Source of the DNA: Simkaniaceae bacterium
GTDB lineage: Bacteria > Chlamydiota > Chlamydiia > Chlamydiales > Simkaniaceae
NCBI GenBank assembly: GCA_018399055.1
Contig: CP073762.1
Span: 558,001-622,000, forward strand
Direction of reading: 5' to 3'
DNA length: 64,000 nucleotides
Part shown: positions 35,967 through 45,867 of the stretch, piece after piece
Layout: every line of letters starts with the position of its first letter
Numbering within the stretch: the stretch's first letter is position 1
Position numbers and translations under genes: made by a program
The notes under the pieces: model-generated
Database searches by the model: none
What the model was told of the DNA's origin: nothing
The model's input: the letters and a program-made list of their open reading frames with translations, nothing else

Positions 35967-38516
35967 TTAGCTCTCTCCCTTATCCTTCGTGGTTGAAGAA
36001 CCGGCGAGCTTTTTCTTTTTTTCTTTTTTCTTCTCTTCTTTAGGAAGATCTTCGTCGGTGAAGGTGATCTTCCCATCTTTAAAATCGATGACGATCTGTC
36101 TAGGCTCATCACCTTCAAGAAGGAGTTTCTCAGCAAGAGGATCTTCAAGGGATTGCTCGATGCACCGACGCAAAGAACGAGCTCCCATTTCTGGCTGATG
36201 TCCTTTGTCGACAAGATGTGTTTTCGCATCACCGGTGAGCTGAATGATAATATTCTTTCTTTCGAGTCGCGCTTTGAGCTTTGCAACCTCAATCTCAATG
36301 ATTTTCATGAGGTTATCCTTATCAAGAGCTCTGAAGATGACAAGATCATCTAGGCGGTTGATAAACTCTGGCTTAAAGTGTTTTTTCACCGCTTTGTCGA
36401 TCTTATCTTTCATGGTGTCGTAGTCGGGCATTCCTTCCTCAACTCCAAAGCCGACCTCAGTCGTGCGGCGGATTAAGTCAGAGCCAAGATTGGACGTCAT
36501 GAGGATAATCGTATTGCGGAAATCTATTTTACGGCCCATAGAGTCGGTAAGTTTTCCATCTTCAAGAATTTGAAGGAGGAGGTTCATCACATCAGGGTGA
36601 GCTTTTTCAACTTCATCAAAGAGGACTACAGAGTAAGGGCGACGACGGACCTGTTCAGTAAGCTGGCCGCCTTCTTCGTGTCCTACGTATCCTGGAGGAG
36701 ACCCTGTCATGCGGCTCACCGCAAATTTCTCCATGTACTCAGACATGTCAACTTGGATAAGGGCGTCTTCACCACCAAACATATGAATGGCGAGTTGCTT
36801 GGCAAGGAGGGTTTTACCGACTCCCGTTGGTCCGAGAAGAAGGAATGCCCCAATCGGACGATTGGGATCTTTGATATCGGCTTTGCTGCGACGAAGAGAG
36901 CGACAGACGGTATCAAGTGCCTTTTCTTGTCCCACAATATAATCTTTTAGAATTTCGTGCATTTTGAGAACTTTTGATGCCTCTCCTTCTGTCAAACGAG
37001 ACATAGGAATGCGGGTATGTTTTGCTACGACAGATGCAACATCATCCTCATCGACAACGACTTGATTCTCTTCTTTATTCTTTTCCCAAAGAGTAATTTC
37101 CTTGGCGAGTTTTTCGCGTAGATTTTTCTCATTATCACGAAGGTTTGCGGCTTTTTCATACTCCTGCTTACCAATGGATTCCTCTTTAGCTTTGCGGAGC
37201 TCCTCAATCTGAATTTCAAGCTGATGAATCTCTTGAGGCTGGTGAAGCATTGAGATCCGTGCTTTTGCACCCGCTTCATCGATTAAGTCGATCGCTTTAT
37301 CGGGGAGAAACCGCCCTGTAATGTACCGGTCAGAAAGGTAAACAGCGCTTCGAATCGCTTCTTCGGTATAGATACACTTATGGTGTTCTTGATATTTTTC
37401 TTTAAGCCCGGTGATGATTTCTGTTGCTTCCTCAACAGAGGGAGGAGCCACTTGAATTTTCTGGAATCGACGCTCTAAGGCGGCATCTTTTTCAATATGT
37501 TTTCGGTATTCATCAAGAGTTGTGGCGCCAATACACTGAATTTCTCCTCGTGAAAGAGCAGGTTTTAAGATGTTCGAGGCGTCAATTGCTCCTTCAGCAG
37601 CTCCTGCTCCCACAATCGTATGAAGCTCATCAATAAAGAGAAGGATGTTTCCATGCTTCTTCACTTCATCCATAACCGCTTTGATACGCTCTTCAAACTG
37701 CCCTCGGTACTTCGTTCCTGCAATCATGAGGGTCAGGTCGAGAGAAATGAGCTTTTTCTTTGTCAGATGATCAGGGACTTCTCCATTCACAATTGCGTGG
37801 GCAAGTCCTTCAACAATTGCGGTTTTACCAACACCTGCTTCTCCAATAAGAACAGGGTTGTTTTTTCGGCGACGGCAGAGGATTAAGATCAGGCGCTCGA
37901 CTTCATTTTTTCTTCCAATCACGGGGTCAAGTTTACCTTCCCGGCAAAGTTCCGTTAGGTCATGTCCATAAGCGCGGAGCGCTGCAAGCTTTTCTGATCC
38001 AGGTGCTGAGGAAGCTCTTTCTTGCCGAGGCGTTGAAGGAGATCCTGACATTCCCATTGGAGGAAGTTGAAGGTTAAAGGTTTCAAGTTCTTTGAGAACT
38101 TCTTTTCGCACTTCTTTAAGATTGATATTGAGGTTTTCTAGGATTTGAGTGGCAACACCGTCAGTCTGTCTTAAGAGCGCAAGGAGAAGATGCTCCGTTC
38201 CTACATAATTATGGTTAAGAGCAGCCGCTTCTTCGTTGGCATATTCAAAGACTTTTTTCACTTTTCCGGTGAGAGCTGGATCGCCATAGACCTGAATCTC
38301 AGGTCCAAAGCCCACGAGGCGTTCCACTTCAGCTAAGACAGTGTCGTAATCGACGTTGAGATTGCGCAGTACATTCACTGCTATCCCTTGTCCCAGCTTG
38401 AGGAGACCGAGCAGAATGTGTTCTGTGCCCAAGTAATTATGATTGAGGCGTTGAGCCTCTTTCTTGGCGAGTTTTATGACCTGCTTGGCCCGGTTTGTGA
38501 ACTTATCAAACATCAT
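35967..38516 (-). CDS. clpC: ATP-dependent Clp protease ATPase subunit ClpC
   Basis: An 849-residue AAA+ unfoldase. Two N-terminal Clp repeats ([30 protein letters not shown]) precede the first AAA module (Walker [14 protein letters not shown]). A middle UVR-like coiled region follows ([19 protein letters not shown]), then the second AAA module ([13 protein letters not shown]). The family C-terminus is extended by a lysine- and glutamate-rich tail ([11 protein letters not shown]). It would pair with ClpP encoded elsewhere. ATG ATG begins at 38516; either may be used. Divergent from lplA, like CT286-CT285. Confidence 0.97.
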   Translation of the reverse strand: MMFDKFTNRAKQVIKLAKKEAQRLNHNYLGTEHILLGLLKLGQGIAVNVLRNLNVDYDTVLAEVERLVGFGPEIQVYGDPALTGKVKKVFEYANEEAAALNHNYVGTEHLLLALLRQTDGVATQILENLNINLKEVRKEVLKELETFNLQLPPMGMSGSPSTPRQERASSAPGSEKLAALRAYGHDLTELCREGKLDPVIGRKNEVERLILILCRRRKNNPVLIGEAGVGKTAIVEGLAHAIVNGEVPDHLTKKKLISLDLTLMIAGTKYRGQFEERIKAVMDEVKKHGNILLFIDELHTIVGAGAAEGAIDASNILKPALSRGEIQCIGATTLDEYRKHIEKDAALERRFQKIQVAPPSVEEATEIITGLKEKYQEHHKCIYTEEAIRSAVYLSDRYITGRFLPDKAIDLIDEAGAKARISMLHQPQEIHQLEIQIEELRKAKEESIGKQEYEKAANLRDNEKNLREKLAKEITLWEKNKEENQVVVDEDDVASVVAKHTRIPMSRLTEGEASKVLKMHEILKDYIVGQEKALDTVCRSLRRSKADIKDPNRPIGAFLLLGPTGVGKTLLAKQLAIHMFGGEDALIQVDMSEYMEKFAVSRMTGSPPGYVGHEEGGQLTEQVRRRPYSVVLFDEVEKAHPDVMNLLLQILEDGKLTDSMGRKIDFRNTIILMTSNLGSDLIRRTTEVGFGVEEGMPDYDTMKDKIDKAVKKHFKPEFINRLDDLVIFRALDKDNLMKIIEIEVAKLKARLERKNIIIQLTGDAKTHLVDKGHQPEMGARSLRRCIEQSLEDPLAEKLLLEGDEPRQIVIDFKDGKITFTDEDLPKEEKKKEKKKKLAGSSTTKDKGES

Positions 38517-38721
38517 GATGCCCGTGGTTTTATTAGTCTAAATTGAAACACTAATCTCATTAAAGATTAATATTTTAAGCTAAACTAATCAAGTGAATAT
38601 GTTTCCCTTCCACAATTCGTATTCTGCCCATGTTAGCATTTTTTTGGGAATTTAAATTGTGCCCTGTTTTTTTATCTCCTTTTCTGGTACGTTTTAACCT
38701 CTTTACCAGGTGTGATTAGCA

Positions 38722-39426
38722 ATGTGGAAAATTTTAGATACCGGCACCGCTTCTGCTCAAAAGAACATGGAAATTGACCGGGACCTTCTTGAAAAAATGC
38801 AGCCAAGCGACGCCCCTATTCTCCACTTCTATGATTGGGAGGGGGATGCGGCGACCCATGGATATTTTCTAGATCCGGGCAAGTTCCTAGACTTAGAGGC
38901 GGCAGGTCAAATGGGCCTCTCTTTAGCCCGTCGTCCTACCGGTGGTGGGATCATATTTCATGTCAGTGACTTAGCTTTTTCAGTCTTAGTCCCTGCAGAT
39001 CATCCTCATTTCTCACTTAACACACTCGACAACTATGATTTTATCAATAGTGCGGTTAAAAGGGGAGTAAAGACTTTTTTTGAGGGTGAGCCCTCCCTGC
39101 TCCCAGAGGAGCTGACCCCTCTCGACGAGAATTGTCGTCACTTCTGCATGGCTAAGCCCACAATCTATGATGTGATGCTAGAGGGGCGAAAAGTGGCTGG
39201 AGCGGCCCAAAGACGGCAAAAACAGGGATATCTTCATCAAGGAAGCATAGCGATCGCTCTCCCTAAAGAAAATTTTTTAAATTCTATCCTCCTTCCTAAT
39301 ACCCAGGTTCAGGAAGCGATGCTTTCCAATACCTTCTCTATTTTGGGGCAAGGATGGACTCAAAACGATCTAATACAGGTGCGAGAAACTCTCAAACGCC
39401 AACTCCAAGAGGAACTGACACAATGA
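38722..39426 (+). CDS. Lipoate-protein ligase A-like protein
   Basis: A 234-residue LplA/LipB/BPL-fold protein. It has the substrate-binding RRPTGGGIIFHVSDLAFSVL block and the lysine region GRKVAGAAQRRQKQGYLHQGSI. It is shorter than E. coli LplA (338), lacking the C-terminal accessory domain, as in octanoyl/lipoyl transferases. Likely substrates include the GcvH encoded at 50386. AGGTG precedes the ATG. The stop overlaps the proS start (ATGA). Confidence 0.88.
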   Translation: MWKILDTGTASAQKNMEIDRDLLEKMQPSDAPILHFYDWEGDAATHGYFLDPGKFLDLEAAGQMGLSLARRPTGGGIIFHVSDLAFSVLVPADHPHFSLNTLDNYDFINSAVKRGVKTFFEGEPSLLPEELTPLDENCRHFCMAKPTIYDVMLEGRKVAGAAQRRQKQGYLHQGSIAIALPKENFLNSILLPNTQVQEAMLSNTFSILGQGWTQNDLIQVRETLKRQLQEELTQ

Positions 39427-40919
39427 ATAAGCCAAGGACTGCAGTAAGCCCAACGCGGAAAGAAGACTATCCAGAATGGTATCAACAGGTAATTAAGGTG
39501 GCGGAACTTGCCGAACACTCTCCCGTGAGAGGATGTATGGTTATCAAACCTTGGGGTTATGCTCTGTGGGAAAACATCCAAAGAATCTTGGACCGTCGGT
39601 TCAAAGAAACGGGGCACCAAAACGCTTACTTTCCTCTTTTTATTCCTTTAAGTTATTTAGAAAAAGAGGCAAAGCACGTCGAAGGGTTTGCTAAAGAGTG
39701 CGCCGTTGTGACCCATCACCGCTTGGTGCAAGGGGAAGACGGAAAACTCGTTCCTGGTGGAGAGCTCGAAGAACCTCTCATCGTCCGTCCTACTTCTGAG
39801 ATGATTATTGGTGACATGTTCTCTAGATGGATTGAGTCTCATCGCGACCTGCCTCTTCTTATCAACCAGTGGGCAAACGTTGTCCGTTGGGAGATGCGCA
39901 CACGTTTGTTCCTGCGCACCACGGAGTTTCTTTGGCAAGAAGGGCATACCGCGCATGCGACAGAAGAAGAGGCGCGGGAAGAAACCCGTCGGATGCTCGA
40001 TATCTACGTCGACTTTGTAGAAAACAAGCTTGCAATTCCTGTCTTTAAAGGGGAGAAAACCGAGAGCGAACGCTTCCCAGGGGCCGTTGCGACCTTCACC
40101 TTCGAAGCAATGATGCAAGACGGAAAGGCTCTTCAGGGAGGAACCTCCCATTTCCTTGGTCAAAACTTTTCCAAAGCGCAGGATATCACCTTCCAAGACA
40201 AGGAAGGCAACCAAGTTCCTGCTTGGACGACCTCTTGGGGAGTGACCACCCGCATGATCGGAGGGATGGTGATGGTGCATGGGGATGACGATGGCCTGGT
40301 TCTCCCTCCCCGTATTGCCTCGGCTCAGATTGTGATCCTTCCTCTCGTCCACAAGCCCGAAAGCAAAGAAAAGGTTCTTGCCTATTGCCGCGAGCTAAAG
40401 AAGAAATTGCAAGCAATCCACTACTGCGAAGATCCTCTTACTGTTCACCTCGACGAGCGCGATGTTCGGAGCGGGGAAAAGGTGTGGTCTTGGATTAAGA
40501 AAGGAGTACCGATACGTATTGAAGTGGGACCTCGCGAGCTGGAGCAAAATCAGCTTTCTATTGCTAAGAGAAATAAAGGACATAAGGATTTCGAAAAGCA
40601 ATCAGAAGAGGAGCTCCTTAATTCTGTTGTTGATCAACTTGAGGGGATTCAAAAGAACCTCTATCAAAAAGCAAAAGCTTTTCGAGACAGTCGCGTGAAA
40701 GAGATCAACACCAAAGAGGAATTCTATAACTTCTTTAAAAAGGATACGGGTTTTGCAAGCTGCCACTGGTCAGGAGACCCTGCAGTTGAAGAAATGGTTC
40801 AAAAAGACTTGAGCGTGACGATTCGGTGTATCCCACTAGATGGCCCTAAAGAGGAAGGAACGTGTCCATTCACTGGAAATCCGAGCCCCCAGAGAGTTCT
40901 CTTTGCAAAGTCCTATTAA
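39423..40919 (+). CDS. proS: Prolyl-tRNA synthetase, archaeal/eukaryal type
   Basis: A 498-residue class II synthetase. It begins MNKPRTAVSPTRKEDYPEWYQQVI and has the motif FLRTTEFLWQEGHTAHAT. It lacks the editing insertion of the bacterial type, and it has the C-terminal zinc-like domain ending in SY. These are features of the type found in archaea, eukaryotes and some bacteria. Chlamydia uses the longer bacterial type, so this gene is a candidate for horizontal replacement. The start at 39423 is coupled to lplA (ATGA), with AGAGGAA upstream. Confidence 0.94.
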   Translation: MNKPRTAVSPTRKEDYPEWYQQVIKVAELAEHSPVRGCMVIKPWGYALWENIQRILDRRFKETGHQNAYFPLFIPLSYLEKEAKHVEGFAKECAVVTHHRLVQGEDGKLVPGGELEEPLIVRPTSEMIIGDMFSRWIESHRDLPLLINQWANVVRWEMRTRLFLRTTEFLWQEGHTAHATEEEAREETRRMLDIYVDFVENKLAIPVFKGEKTESERFPGAVATFTFEAMMQDGKALQGGTSHFLGQNFSKAQDITFQDKEGNQVPAWTTSWGVTTRMIGGMVMVHGDDDGLVLPPRIASAQIVILPLVHKPESKEKVLAYCRELKKKLQAIHYCEDPLTVHLDERDVRSGEKVWSWIKKGVPIRIEVGPRELEQNQLSIAKRNKGHKDFEKQSEEELLNSVVDQLEGIQKNLYQKAKAFRDSRVKEINTKEEFYNFFKKDTGFASCHWSGDPAVEEMVQKDLSVTIRCIPLDGPKEEGTCPFTGNPSPQRVLFAKSY

Positions 40920-40920
40920 A

Positions 40921-40955
40921 ACAAAAAAGGCGCATTCCCCACGGGATATGCGCCT
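40921..40955. terminator. Terminator hairpin between convergent genes
   Basis: GGCGCAT/ATGCGCC forms a stem (40930-40951). The A-run before it reads as a T-run on the minus strand, so it should terminate the gene at 40987. It may also help end proS. A near-identical hairpin lies at 41935-41968 after the pseudogene copy. Confidence 0.7.
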
Positions 40956-40986
40956 TATGATTTCGCTTAGAAAGCGATTGTTTTTC

Positions 40987-41664
40987 TTAAAAACGTTTCA
41001 TGCTTAGCAGGTTTCTAACTATTTGCTGAAAGCTCTCTGGACTTCGGCTTTCTGCATGATCCCTTAGAGTTGGGATGTAAGATTCAGGGAATTTTTTACC
41101 TACTTTTTGAGCTTCTTTCTGAGCCCAATCAATCATTGCATCAATGCGCTCTGATTCATTTAGAGGTTTTGGTTCGGCAACCGTTACACGAGCAGCAGCA
41201 GCTGCCATATTAGAAGGTTTAAAAGACAGGCCTCTTTTTTCAAAAGCAGGTGCTTCGGGAAATTCAGGGAATGATTGAAATTTAGTTTCTTTTTCACGTT
41301 GTTCTTGAACTGCAATCTTTTCTTTTCCAATTTGATTTACCATTTCTAGGTGAGGCGCTAAAGCATCTCTAGAGGTTGGATCACTCACTATGATGTTTAT
41401 TAGGCCTTGTCGAAAAGTTGTAAGCTCTTCAGTACTTTTACCTTCTAAAAAAGCCAGACCGTTTCCACGATCTACAAAAAAGTTCTGGATGTGGCTAGCA
41501 ATAATACCGCCATGCACTTTTGGGTTCCTTGAAAACAGTGATGTTGTTACGGCTTCCTTGGTAATATTTCTTAGGGCTAGAGGGTTTTTTGATTCTGTGT
41601 ATTCTGAAATAGAGTTGAAAATGTTGACCTGTGTTGGCCTAGCTGCGGGATCATGTATTTCCAC
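40987..41664 (-). CDS. Unrecognised 225-residue accessory protein, effector candidate
   Basis: A soluble protein without known domain. The N-terminus is MEIHDPAARPTQ. A low-complexity AAAAARVTVAEPKP segment at residues 155-168 is a divergent version of the LPxPR motif seen in neighbours. The C-terminal helical part (RIDAMIDWAQKEAQKVGKKFPESYIPTLRDHAESRSPESFQQIV) recurs, decayed, in the pseudogene at 41985. A very AT-rich upstream tract holds TGTTATAAT. Host-interaction role inferred from context. Confidence 0.55.
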   Translation of the reverse strand: MEIHDPAARPTQVNIFNSISEYTESKNPLALRNITKEAVTTSLFSRNPKVHGGIIASHIQNFFVDRGNGLAFLEGKSTEELTTFRQGLINIIVSDPTSRDALAPHLEMVNQIGKEKIAVQEQREKETKFQSFPEFPEAPAFEKRGLSFKPSNMAAAAARVTVAEPKPLNESERIDAMIDWAQKEAQKVGKKFPESYIPTLRDHAESRSPESFQQIVRNLLSMKRF

Positions 41665-41747
41665 GTTTTAATTCCTTCTTTTATCTTTTTAACTTATTCT
41701 GCCCCTTTGTATTGATGTTTGTTCTTCCCAACTAAAAACATTCCATA

Positions 41748-41756
41748 ATTATAACA
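41748..41756 (-). promoter_or_regulatory. Extended -10 promoter element TGTTATAAT
   Basis: On the minus strand TGTTATAAT lies 84 bases before the start at 41664, inside AT-rich DNA (41700-41840). The surrounding 15 bases nearly match those at 52045-52060. Confidence 0.5.
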
Positions 41757-41837
41757 TATATTTTAAATAATTAAAACATGTTATTTATTAAATCTCAACT
41801 CACTTTATGTTAGATATTTAATCATAATTTTAGTTTA

Positions 41838-41922
41838 AGGCTCTTGGTTATAAGAGCCTTAATAAGGCTGTTTTGAGATCTGGCATGCTCTAGGTCTCAA
41901 TTTAGGCGTTTTTTAGTACTGG
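41838..41922 (-). pseudogene. Fragment of a paralogue of the gene at 44929
   Basis: The segment from CTCTTGGTTATAAGAGC to about 41922 matches the 3' end of the gene at 44929-45819 (TTCTTGGTCATAAGAGC, then GGCTGTTTTGAGAT and GCATGCTCT). About 60 bases of the middle are missing. It is a remnant of a duplicated copy. Confidence 0.6.
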
Positions 41923-42223
41923 CCAATGCAATAAAAAAGGCGCATATCCCATAGGGAATGCGCCTTATGATTTTGCTTAGAAAGCGATTACATTTTTTCT
42001 TGGTGATTTACAATCGCGATTAGATTTTTGACGACTAACTCAAAATCTTCTGGTTCTCGGATTTTTGCGTGAACCCTTAGCTTTGTGATGTCAGATTCGG
42101 TGAATGTTTTACCTGATTTCTTAGCTTCTTTCTGCACCCAAGCAATCATTGCATCAACGCGCTCTCCTTAGCTTAGGGGTTTTGTCTCGGCAACGGTTAC
42201 GCGAGCTGCAGAAGCTCCCATGT

Positions 42224-43075
42224 TAGATAGTGTCGTCAAGAAATTTAAATAGTGATATACTTCAGCAAATTATTTCATCTGCAAGGAGAATTTGCTATGA
42301 CTATTTCTGCGCATCGCCGCCACGATATAACGGATAAAGTTTGGAAGTTACTGGAACCACACTTACCTGGCCGTCATGGAGGTTGGGGGTCAGTTGCTCG
42401 AGATAATCGACAATTTATTAATGCAGTTTTCTGGATTTTACGTACAGGGTCCCCTTGGAGAGATTTACCCCCTGATTATGGAGATTGGAAAAACACTCAC
42501 CGCCGTTTTTGTCGTTGGCGAGATAGAGGCATATGGGAATTGTTGCTTGAAAAAACAGTCGATGAACCAGACTATGAGTGGCTGATGATTGACGCCAGTC
42601 ATATCAAAGTTCACCCACATGCAGCAGGTGCAAGAGGTGGAAATCAGGAAATGAGTCGCACAAAAGGGGGCTTAATACCAAATTACATTTGGCCGTGGAT
42701 GCGCATGGTATGCCGATCAGAGTTGCTATTACGCAAGGTACCACAGCAGATTGCACGCAAGCAGGCGTTTTGATAGAGGGTCTGACCGCTGAATATTTAT
42801 TTGCTGATCGCGGGTATGATAGCGATGTTATTGTTAAGCAAGCAGAAAAGCAAGGAATGAAAGCGGTTATTCCTCCAAGAAAAAACAGAAAATTCCAAAG
42901 GAAATATGACAAGCACCTATACAAATTGCGCCACTTAGTTGAAAATGCCTTTCTACATCTAAAGCGATGGAGAGGAATCGCAACCCGATATGCCAAAAAT
43001 TCGACATCTTTTTTGGCTGCTATTCACATTCGTTGCTTGGTTCTATGGTGCAAAATCTCTTGACGACACTATCTA
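42224..43075 (+). mobile_element. IS5-family insertion sequence, about 850 bp
   Basis: The ends TAGATAGTGTCGTCAAG (42224-42240) and CTTGACGACACTATCTA (43059-43075) are perfect inverted repeats. The outer TA is likely the target duplication. It disrupts the pseudogene at 41985. Its terminal repeats match those of the MITEs at 26671 and 34087. Confidence 0.92.
42298..43063 (+). CDS. IS5-family (IS427-like) transposase in two frames
   Basis: orfA (42298-42773) starts MTISAHRRHDITDKVWKLLE and contains GSPWRDLPPDYGDW and the first catalytic Asp in WLMIDASHIKVHPHA. orfB reads NTKLHLAVDAHGMPIRV, LFADRGYDSD (second Asp) and HLVENAFLHLKRWRGIATRYAKN (Glu helix), ending at 43063. The frames join by a -1 shift at AAAAGGGGGC (about 42662-42671). 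All DDE residues are then present, so the element could be functional. Confidence 0.9.
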
Positions 43076-43460
43076 GAAGATTGTTTCCGAGAAGAATGCT
43101 TAGAAGATCTAGAAGAATCCCTTGGAACCTTCACAGCTTCTCTTTTTCCTGATCTAACAGAAGGATGGGAAGATTTTGGTGAGCTTTCTCTTCTTTCTGC
43201 ACGTCGTTCTTCAGCTGCAATTCTTGTTTGTCCAATCTGATTTACCATTTCTAGATGAGGTGCTAAAGCATCTCTAGACGATGGATCATCGGCGATAATT
43301 TTGATCAGGCCTTTTCGAAAGGTCGCAAGCTCTTCAGTGCTTTTGCCTTCTAGGAAAGCTCAACCGTTTCCACGATCTACGAAAAAGTTCTGGATATAGC
43401 CGGCAATGCGTTAGGTTTGATTCTTAGTGAGTCTATTCATTTTGTTTTTCGGGGCTCGTA

Positions 43461-43502
43461 TAAAAAAAGAGCTCGTATCCCATAGATTGGCATGCGAGCT
43501 CT
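43461..43502 (-). terminator. Terminator of the J-domain gene
   Basis: AGAGCTCG (43468-43475) pairs with CGAGCTCT (43495-43502). Seven A residues just before it give a T-run on the minus strand. It follows the stop at 43518. Confidence 0.8.
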
Positions 43503-43517
43503 ATAGTTCTTTGTGGC

Positions 43518-44894
43518 TTAGAGGTCTTGTTGCTTGATTTTAGAAACATACTCAAGAGCTAAATCATGAGCATCACTTTCCCCCGCACCTTCTCCTAACA
43601 GGTGAGTAAAAGCATAAGTGAAAGCATCGGTGTATTCACGAGCCTTTGTTGCGGATAAACCTTCTCCAATTTGAGAGTCATAAAAATCTTCATAACGGAT
43701 TAAATTGCTATATGCTCGATGTATACGATTGAATGATTCCTTCCCCATTTCTTGTTCAATTAGAGGTCGCCCAGAGAGCTTGTCTGGGTGGAATTGGAGT
43801 GCGCTTTTATGATAGGCTCTCTTGATTTGTGCTTTGGAAGATCCTCGATCAGGCAGACCTAGAATCCGCGTATCTGATTGACTCTTTAATTCTCTAATAT
43901 GTCGTTGGATAGGCGATTCCACTTGTTTCTGTTGCGCTCTTGCGCGTCGAGGAGAGGAAGTTTCTGCAAGTTTTGCTTGGATGTGCTTAATTGCTCTATT
44001 GCTGAAGGGGACAAGGGTCATAAATTGACCAAGGGGGCCTGTAGCATAAGTCCCAGGAAGCCAGTCCGTAATTTGTTCTGCATTGTAGGCATTATTAGTG
44101 AATAGATCTGGAATTTTTTTGCTTAATTTATCAAGATTGTATTGAAGTATTTTTTGTCCGAGGACTGTTTCAAATTGTGTTTGTATTTGAGCTTGATCTA
44201 GTGGTTTTTCAATATCGGCTCCTAAGCTTAGATAGATTTCTTCATATGTATCCGTAACCCATTCTTGAACTTTTCCTATGTATCGTGACTCACCGCCATA
44301 GCAAGCTTGTATTGCTTCCAGATACTTGGTTCCTTCTCTTGCAGAGATGGTCACAAGAACTTTTTCGTTTTGTGCTCTTTGGATTTGTGCGGCAGTTTGG
44401 GTAGGTTCCTTGACTTTTGCACTTTGAGCTCTTCTTGTTGACCTTGTGCTTTGACGAGGTCTAGGAAGGTCAACACGGGCTGCGGAACCCCCACGATTCA
44501 TTTGATTTCCTCGTCTTGTTCCTGCTTGTCTGCCTCTGTTTAGATAAGCATCAATTTTTGTGATTGTTTCTTGAAGGTCCTCGCGAAGAGCTCCTTGCTT
44601 GTTGAATTTACCTTCCATAGCTTCCAGATTTGTTTTGAAAGTTCTTAAGGAACCTTGGTCTAGTCCATTAAGTGAAACACCTCTAAATGCAAAGTTGATT
44701 CTTGCTGTTACGCTGTTCTTGTCGTAGCTTACGCCAAACATCCAGTCCCATAGACGAGTAAAACAGGAACCGCATCCTCGTCCTCTTGTTCCGGTGTTAC
44801 CTCCGATCTGATCAGTGAAAATCGTGGTTTCTAAATCAGATTGGTTTACCTGATTCATGATATTTCTACATAAATTTGGATTTAGATAGTCCAT
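43518..44894 (-). CDS. J-domain protein with long unknown N-terminus, effector candidate
   Basis: A 458-residue protein. Residues 335-405 form a J domain: RILGLPDRGSSKAQIKRAYHKSALQFHPDK, with the essential HPD at 369-371, then FNRIHRAYSNL. J domains stimulate Hsp70. There is no G/F-rich or zinc region, so it is not DnaJ. Residues 1-330 are unrecognised, with a Cys/Trp patch (GCGSCFTRLWDWMFG, 40-54) and SAARVDLPRPR at 137-147 inside a basic, disordered linker. AGGGG precedes the ATG, with an ATATAAT box at 44916-44922. A host Hsp70 co-chaperone mimic is one plausible role. Confidence 0.7.
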   Translation of the reverse strand: MDYLNPNLCRNIMNQVNQSDLETTIFTDQIGGNTGTRGRGCGSCFTRLWDWMFGVSYDKNSVTARINFAFRGVSLNGLDQGSLRTFKTNLEAMEGKFNKQGALREDLQETITKIDAYLNRGRQAGTRRGNQMNRGGSAARVDLPRPRQSTRSTRRAQSAKVKEPTQTAAQIQRAQNEKVLVTISAREGTKYLEAIQACYGGESRYIGKVQEWVTDTYEEIYLSLGADIEKPLDQAQIQTQFETVLGQKILQYNLDKLSKKIPDLFTNNAYNAEQITDWLPGTYATGPLGQFMTLVPFSNRAIKHIQAKLAETSSPRRARAQQKQVESPIQRHIRELKSQSDTRILGLPDRGSSKAQIKRAYHKSALQFHPDKLSGRPLIEQEMGKESFNRIHRAYSNLIRYEDFYDSQIGEGLSATKAREYTDAFTYAFTHLLGEGAGESDAHDLALEYVSKIKQQDL

Positions 44895-44928
44895 AGTTAT
44901 TTACCCCTTGATCACATTATATTATTTA

Positions 44929-45819
44929 TTATTCTGAGTTCTTGGTCATAAGAGCTTCGACAAATATCTTAAACCCTTCAGACTTAAGAGAATTAGCCCC
45001 TTTTGCGATGGATTCCATCATCTTGGGCTCAATATGGCTGTTTTGAGATTTTGCATGCTCTTGGGCCCAACTAAGGCGCCCTTTGACTGAGAGAGGGATC
45101 CCCAGAACATAATCAGAATTTCCCATGACTGCCATGGTAAATGCTGAGGAAGGGGCAAAACGAGCAGCTCTTTGTAGGCGAGAGGTGTCTTTCTTCAGTT
45201 CTAATCCCATCATGGCGGCGAGGTAGGGAGCAAAGGCCATTCTCCTTTCTGATTGATTTGCAAGACGCTGTGATCTTGACTGTTTCACCCCTCTAGGAAG
45301 AGGTAGGTCAGATCGTGCAGCAACAGCGCCACTAAGGAGGTCTTCTCCCCTGATTGGAGCGCTTCTTTTCGGAGAGGCAAGCTTTTCAGCTGCGACATCA
45401 TTAATTTTGGAGATCATAGAATCGATAACTTGCATTGATTTATTAGAGGGTTTGCTTTCAAGGTAATAGGCTACTTCAAAAGTGCGCATTTTTTGCTCAA
45501 CAAGAAAACCTTTTGCCGAGCGTAGGTCATCCAGTGATTGACTCTGTAGATAGCTTTTGTCAGAAATAATTTGATGGAAAAGTTGGCTGATAGGCTGAAG
45601 ATTTTCGATTTCTCCTGGAGAGGCGATGCTTAGGAGGCGATCGATGGCTCGACTTCCTTGAAGAACGTCTGCCAGGCTTTGTTGCCTCAGAAAGCTTTCA
45701 TCCACAAGATGAAAAGGAATTTTTTGAATTTGGGGATTTTCCAGCCAGTCGGCTTGTCTTTGTCCTAAATTGGCGTCGTATGCCTTGAGAGCTGAAAATA
45801 CTGCTGTTGCTTGACTCAT
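44929..45819 (-). CDS. Unrecognised 296-residue accessory protein, effector candidate
   Basis: A mostly helical soluble protein without signal peptide or known domain. VAARSDLPLPR at residues 166-176 sits in a disordered linker between an N-terminal and a C-terminal helical half. The same motif type occurs in the J-domain protein next to it. A decayed fragment of a paralogue lies at 41838. The gene is followed 34 bases later by the J-domain gene on the same strand. The AT-rich upstream region has TGATATAAT. Confidence 0.6.
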   Translation of the reverse strand: MSQATAVFSALKAYDANLGQRQADWLENPQIQKIPFHLVDESFLRQQSLADVLQGSRAIDRLLSIASPGEIENLQPISQLFHQIISDKSYLQSQSLDDLRSAKGFLVEQKMRTFEVAYYLESKPSNKSMQVIDSMISKINDVAAEKLASPKRSAPIRGEDLLSGAVAARSDLPLPRGVKQSRSQRLANQSERRMAFAPYLAAMMGLELKKDTSRLQRAARFAPSSAFTMAVMGNSDYVLGIPLSVKGRLSWAQEHAKSQNSHIEPKMMESIAKGANSLKSEGFKIFVEALMTKNSE

Positions 45820-45858
45820 AATAAACCTTATATATTGTTGTTTTATATTAGGGCTATT

Positions 45859-45867
45859 ATTATATCA
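45859..45867 (-). promoter_or_regulatory. Extended -10 promoter element TGATATAAT
   Basis: On the minus strand this lies 40 bases before the start at 45819, within about 110 bases of very AT-rich DNA (45825-45940). It matches the element before 53808. Confidence 0.55.

Larger units (their letters stand above)
41985..43425 (-). pseudogene. Degraded paralogue of the gene at 40987, interrupted by an IS
   Basis: The 3' part (41985-42223) parallels the C-terminal coding end of the gene at 40987, including a readable GASAARVTVAETKP. The 5' part (43077-43425) parallels its N-terminal half (the segments around NQIGKEKIA and the Thr-Ser-Arg-Asp region). Between them is the IS at 42224-43075. Extra stops and shifts (for example near 42170 and 43360) show it was decaying. 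Its terminator hairpin (41935-41968) is also duplicated. Confidence 0.75.
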
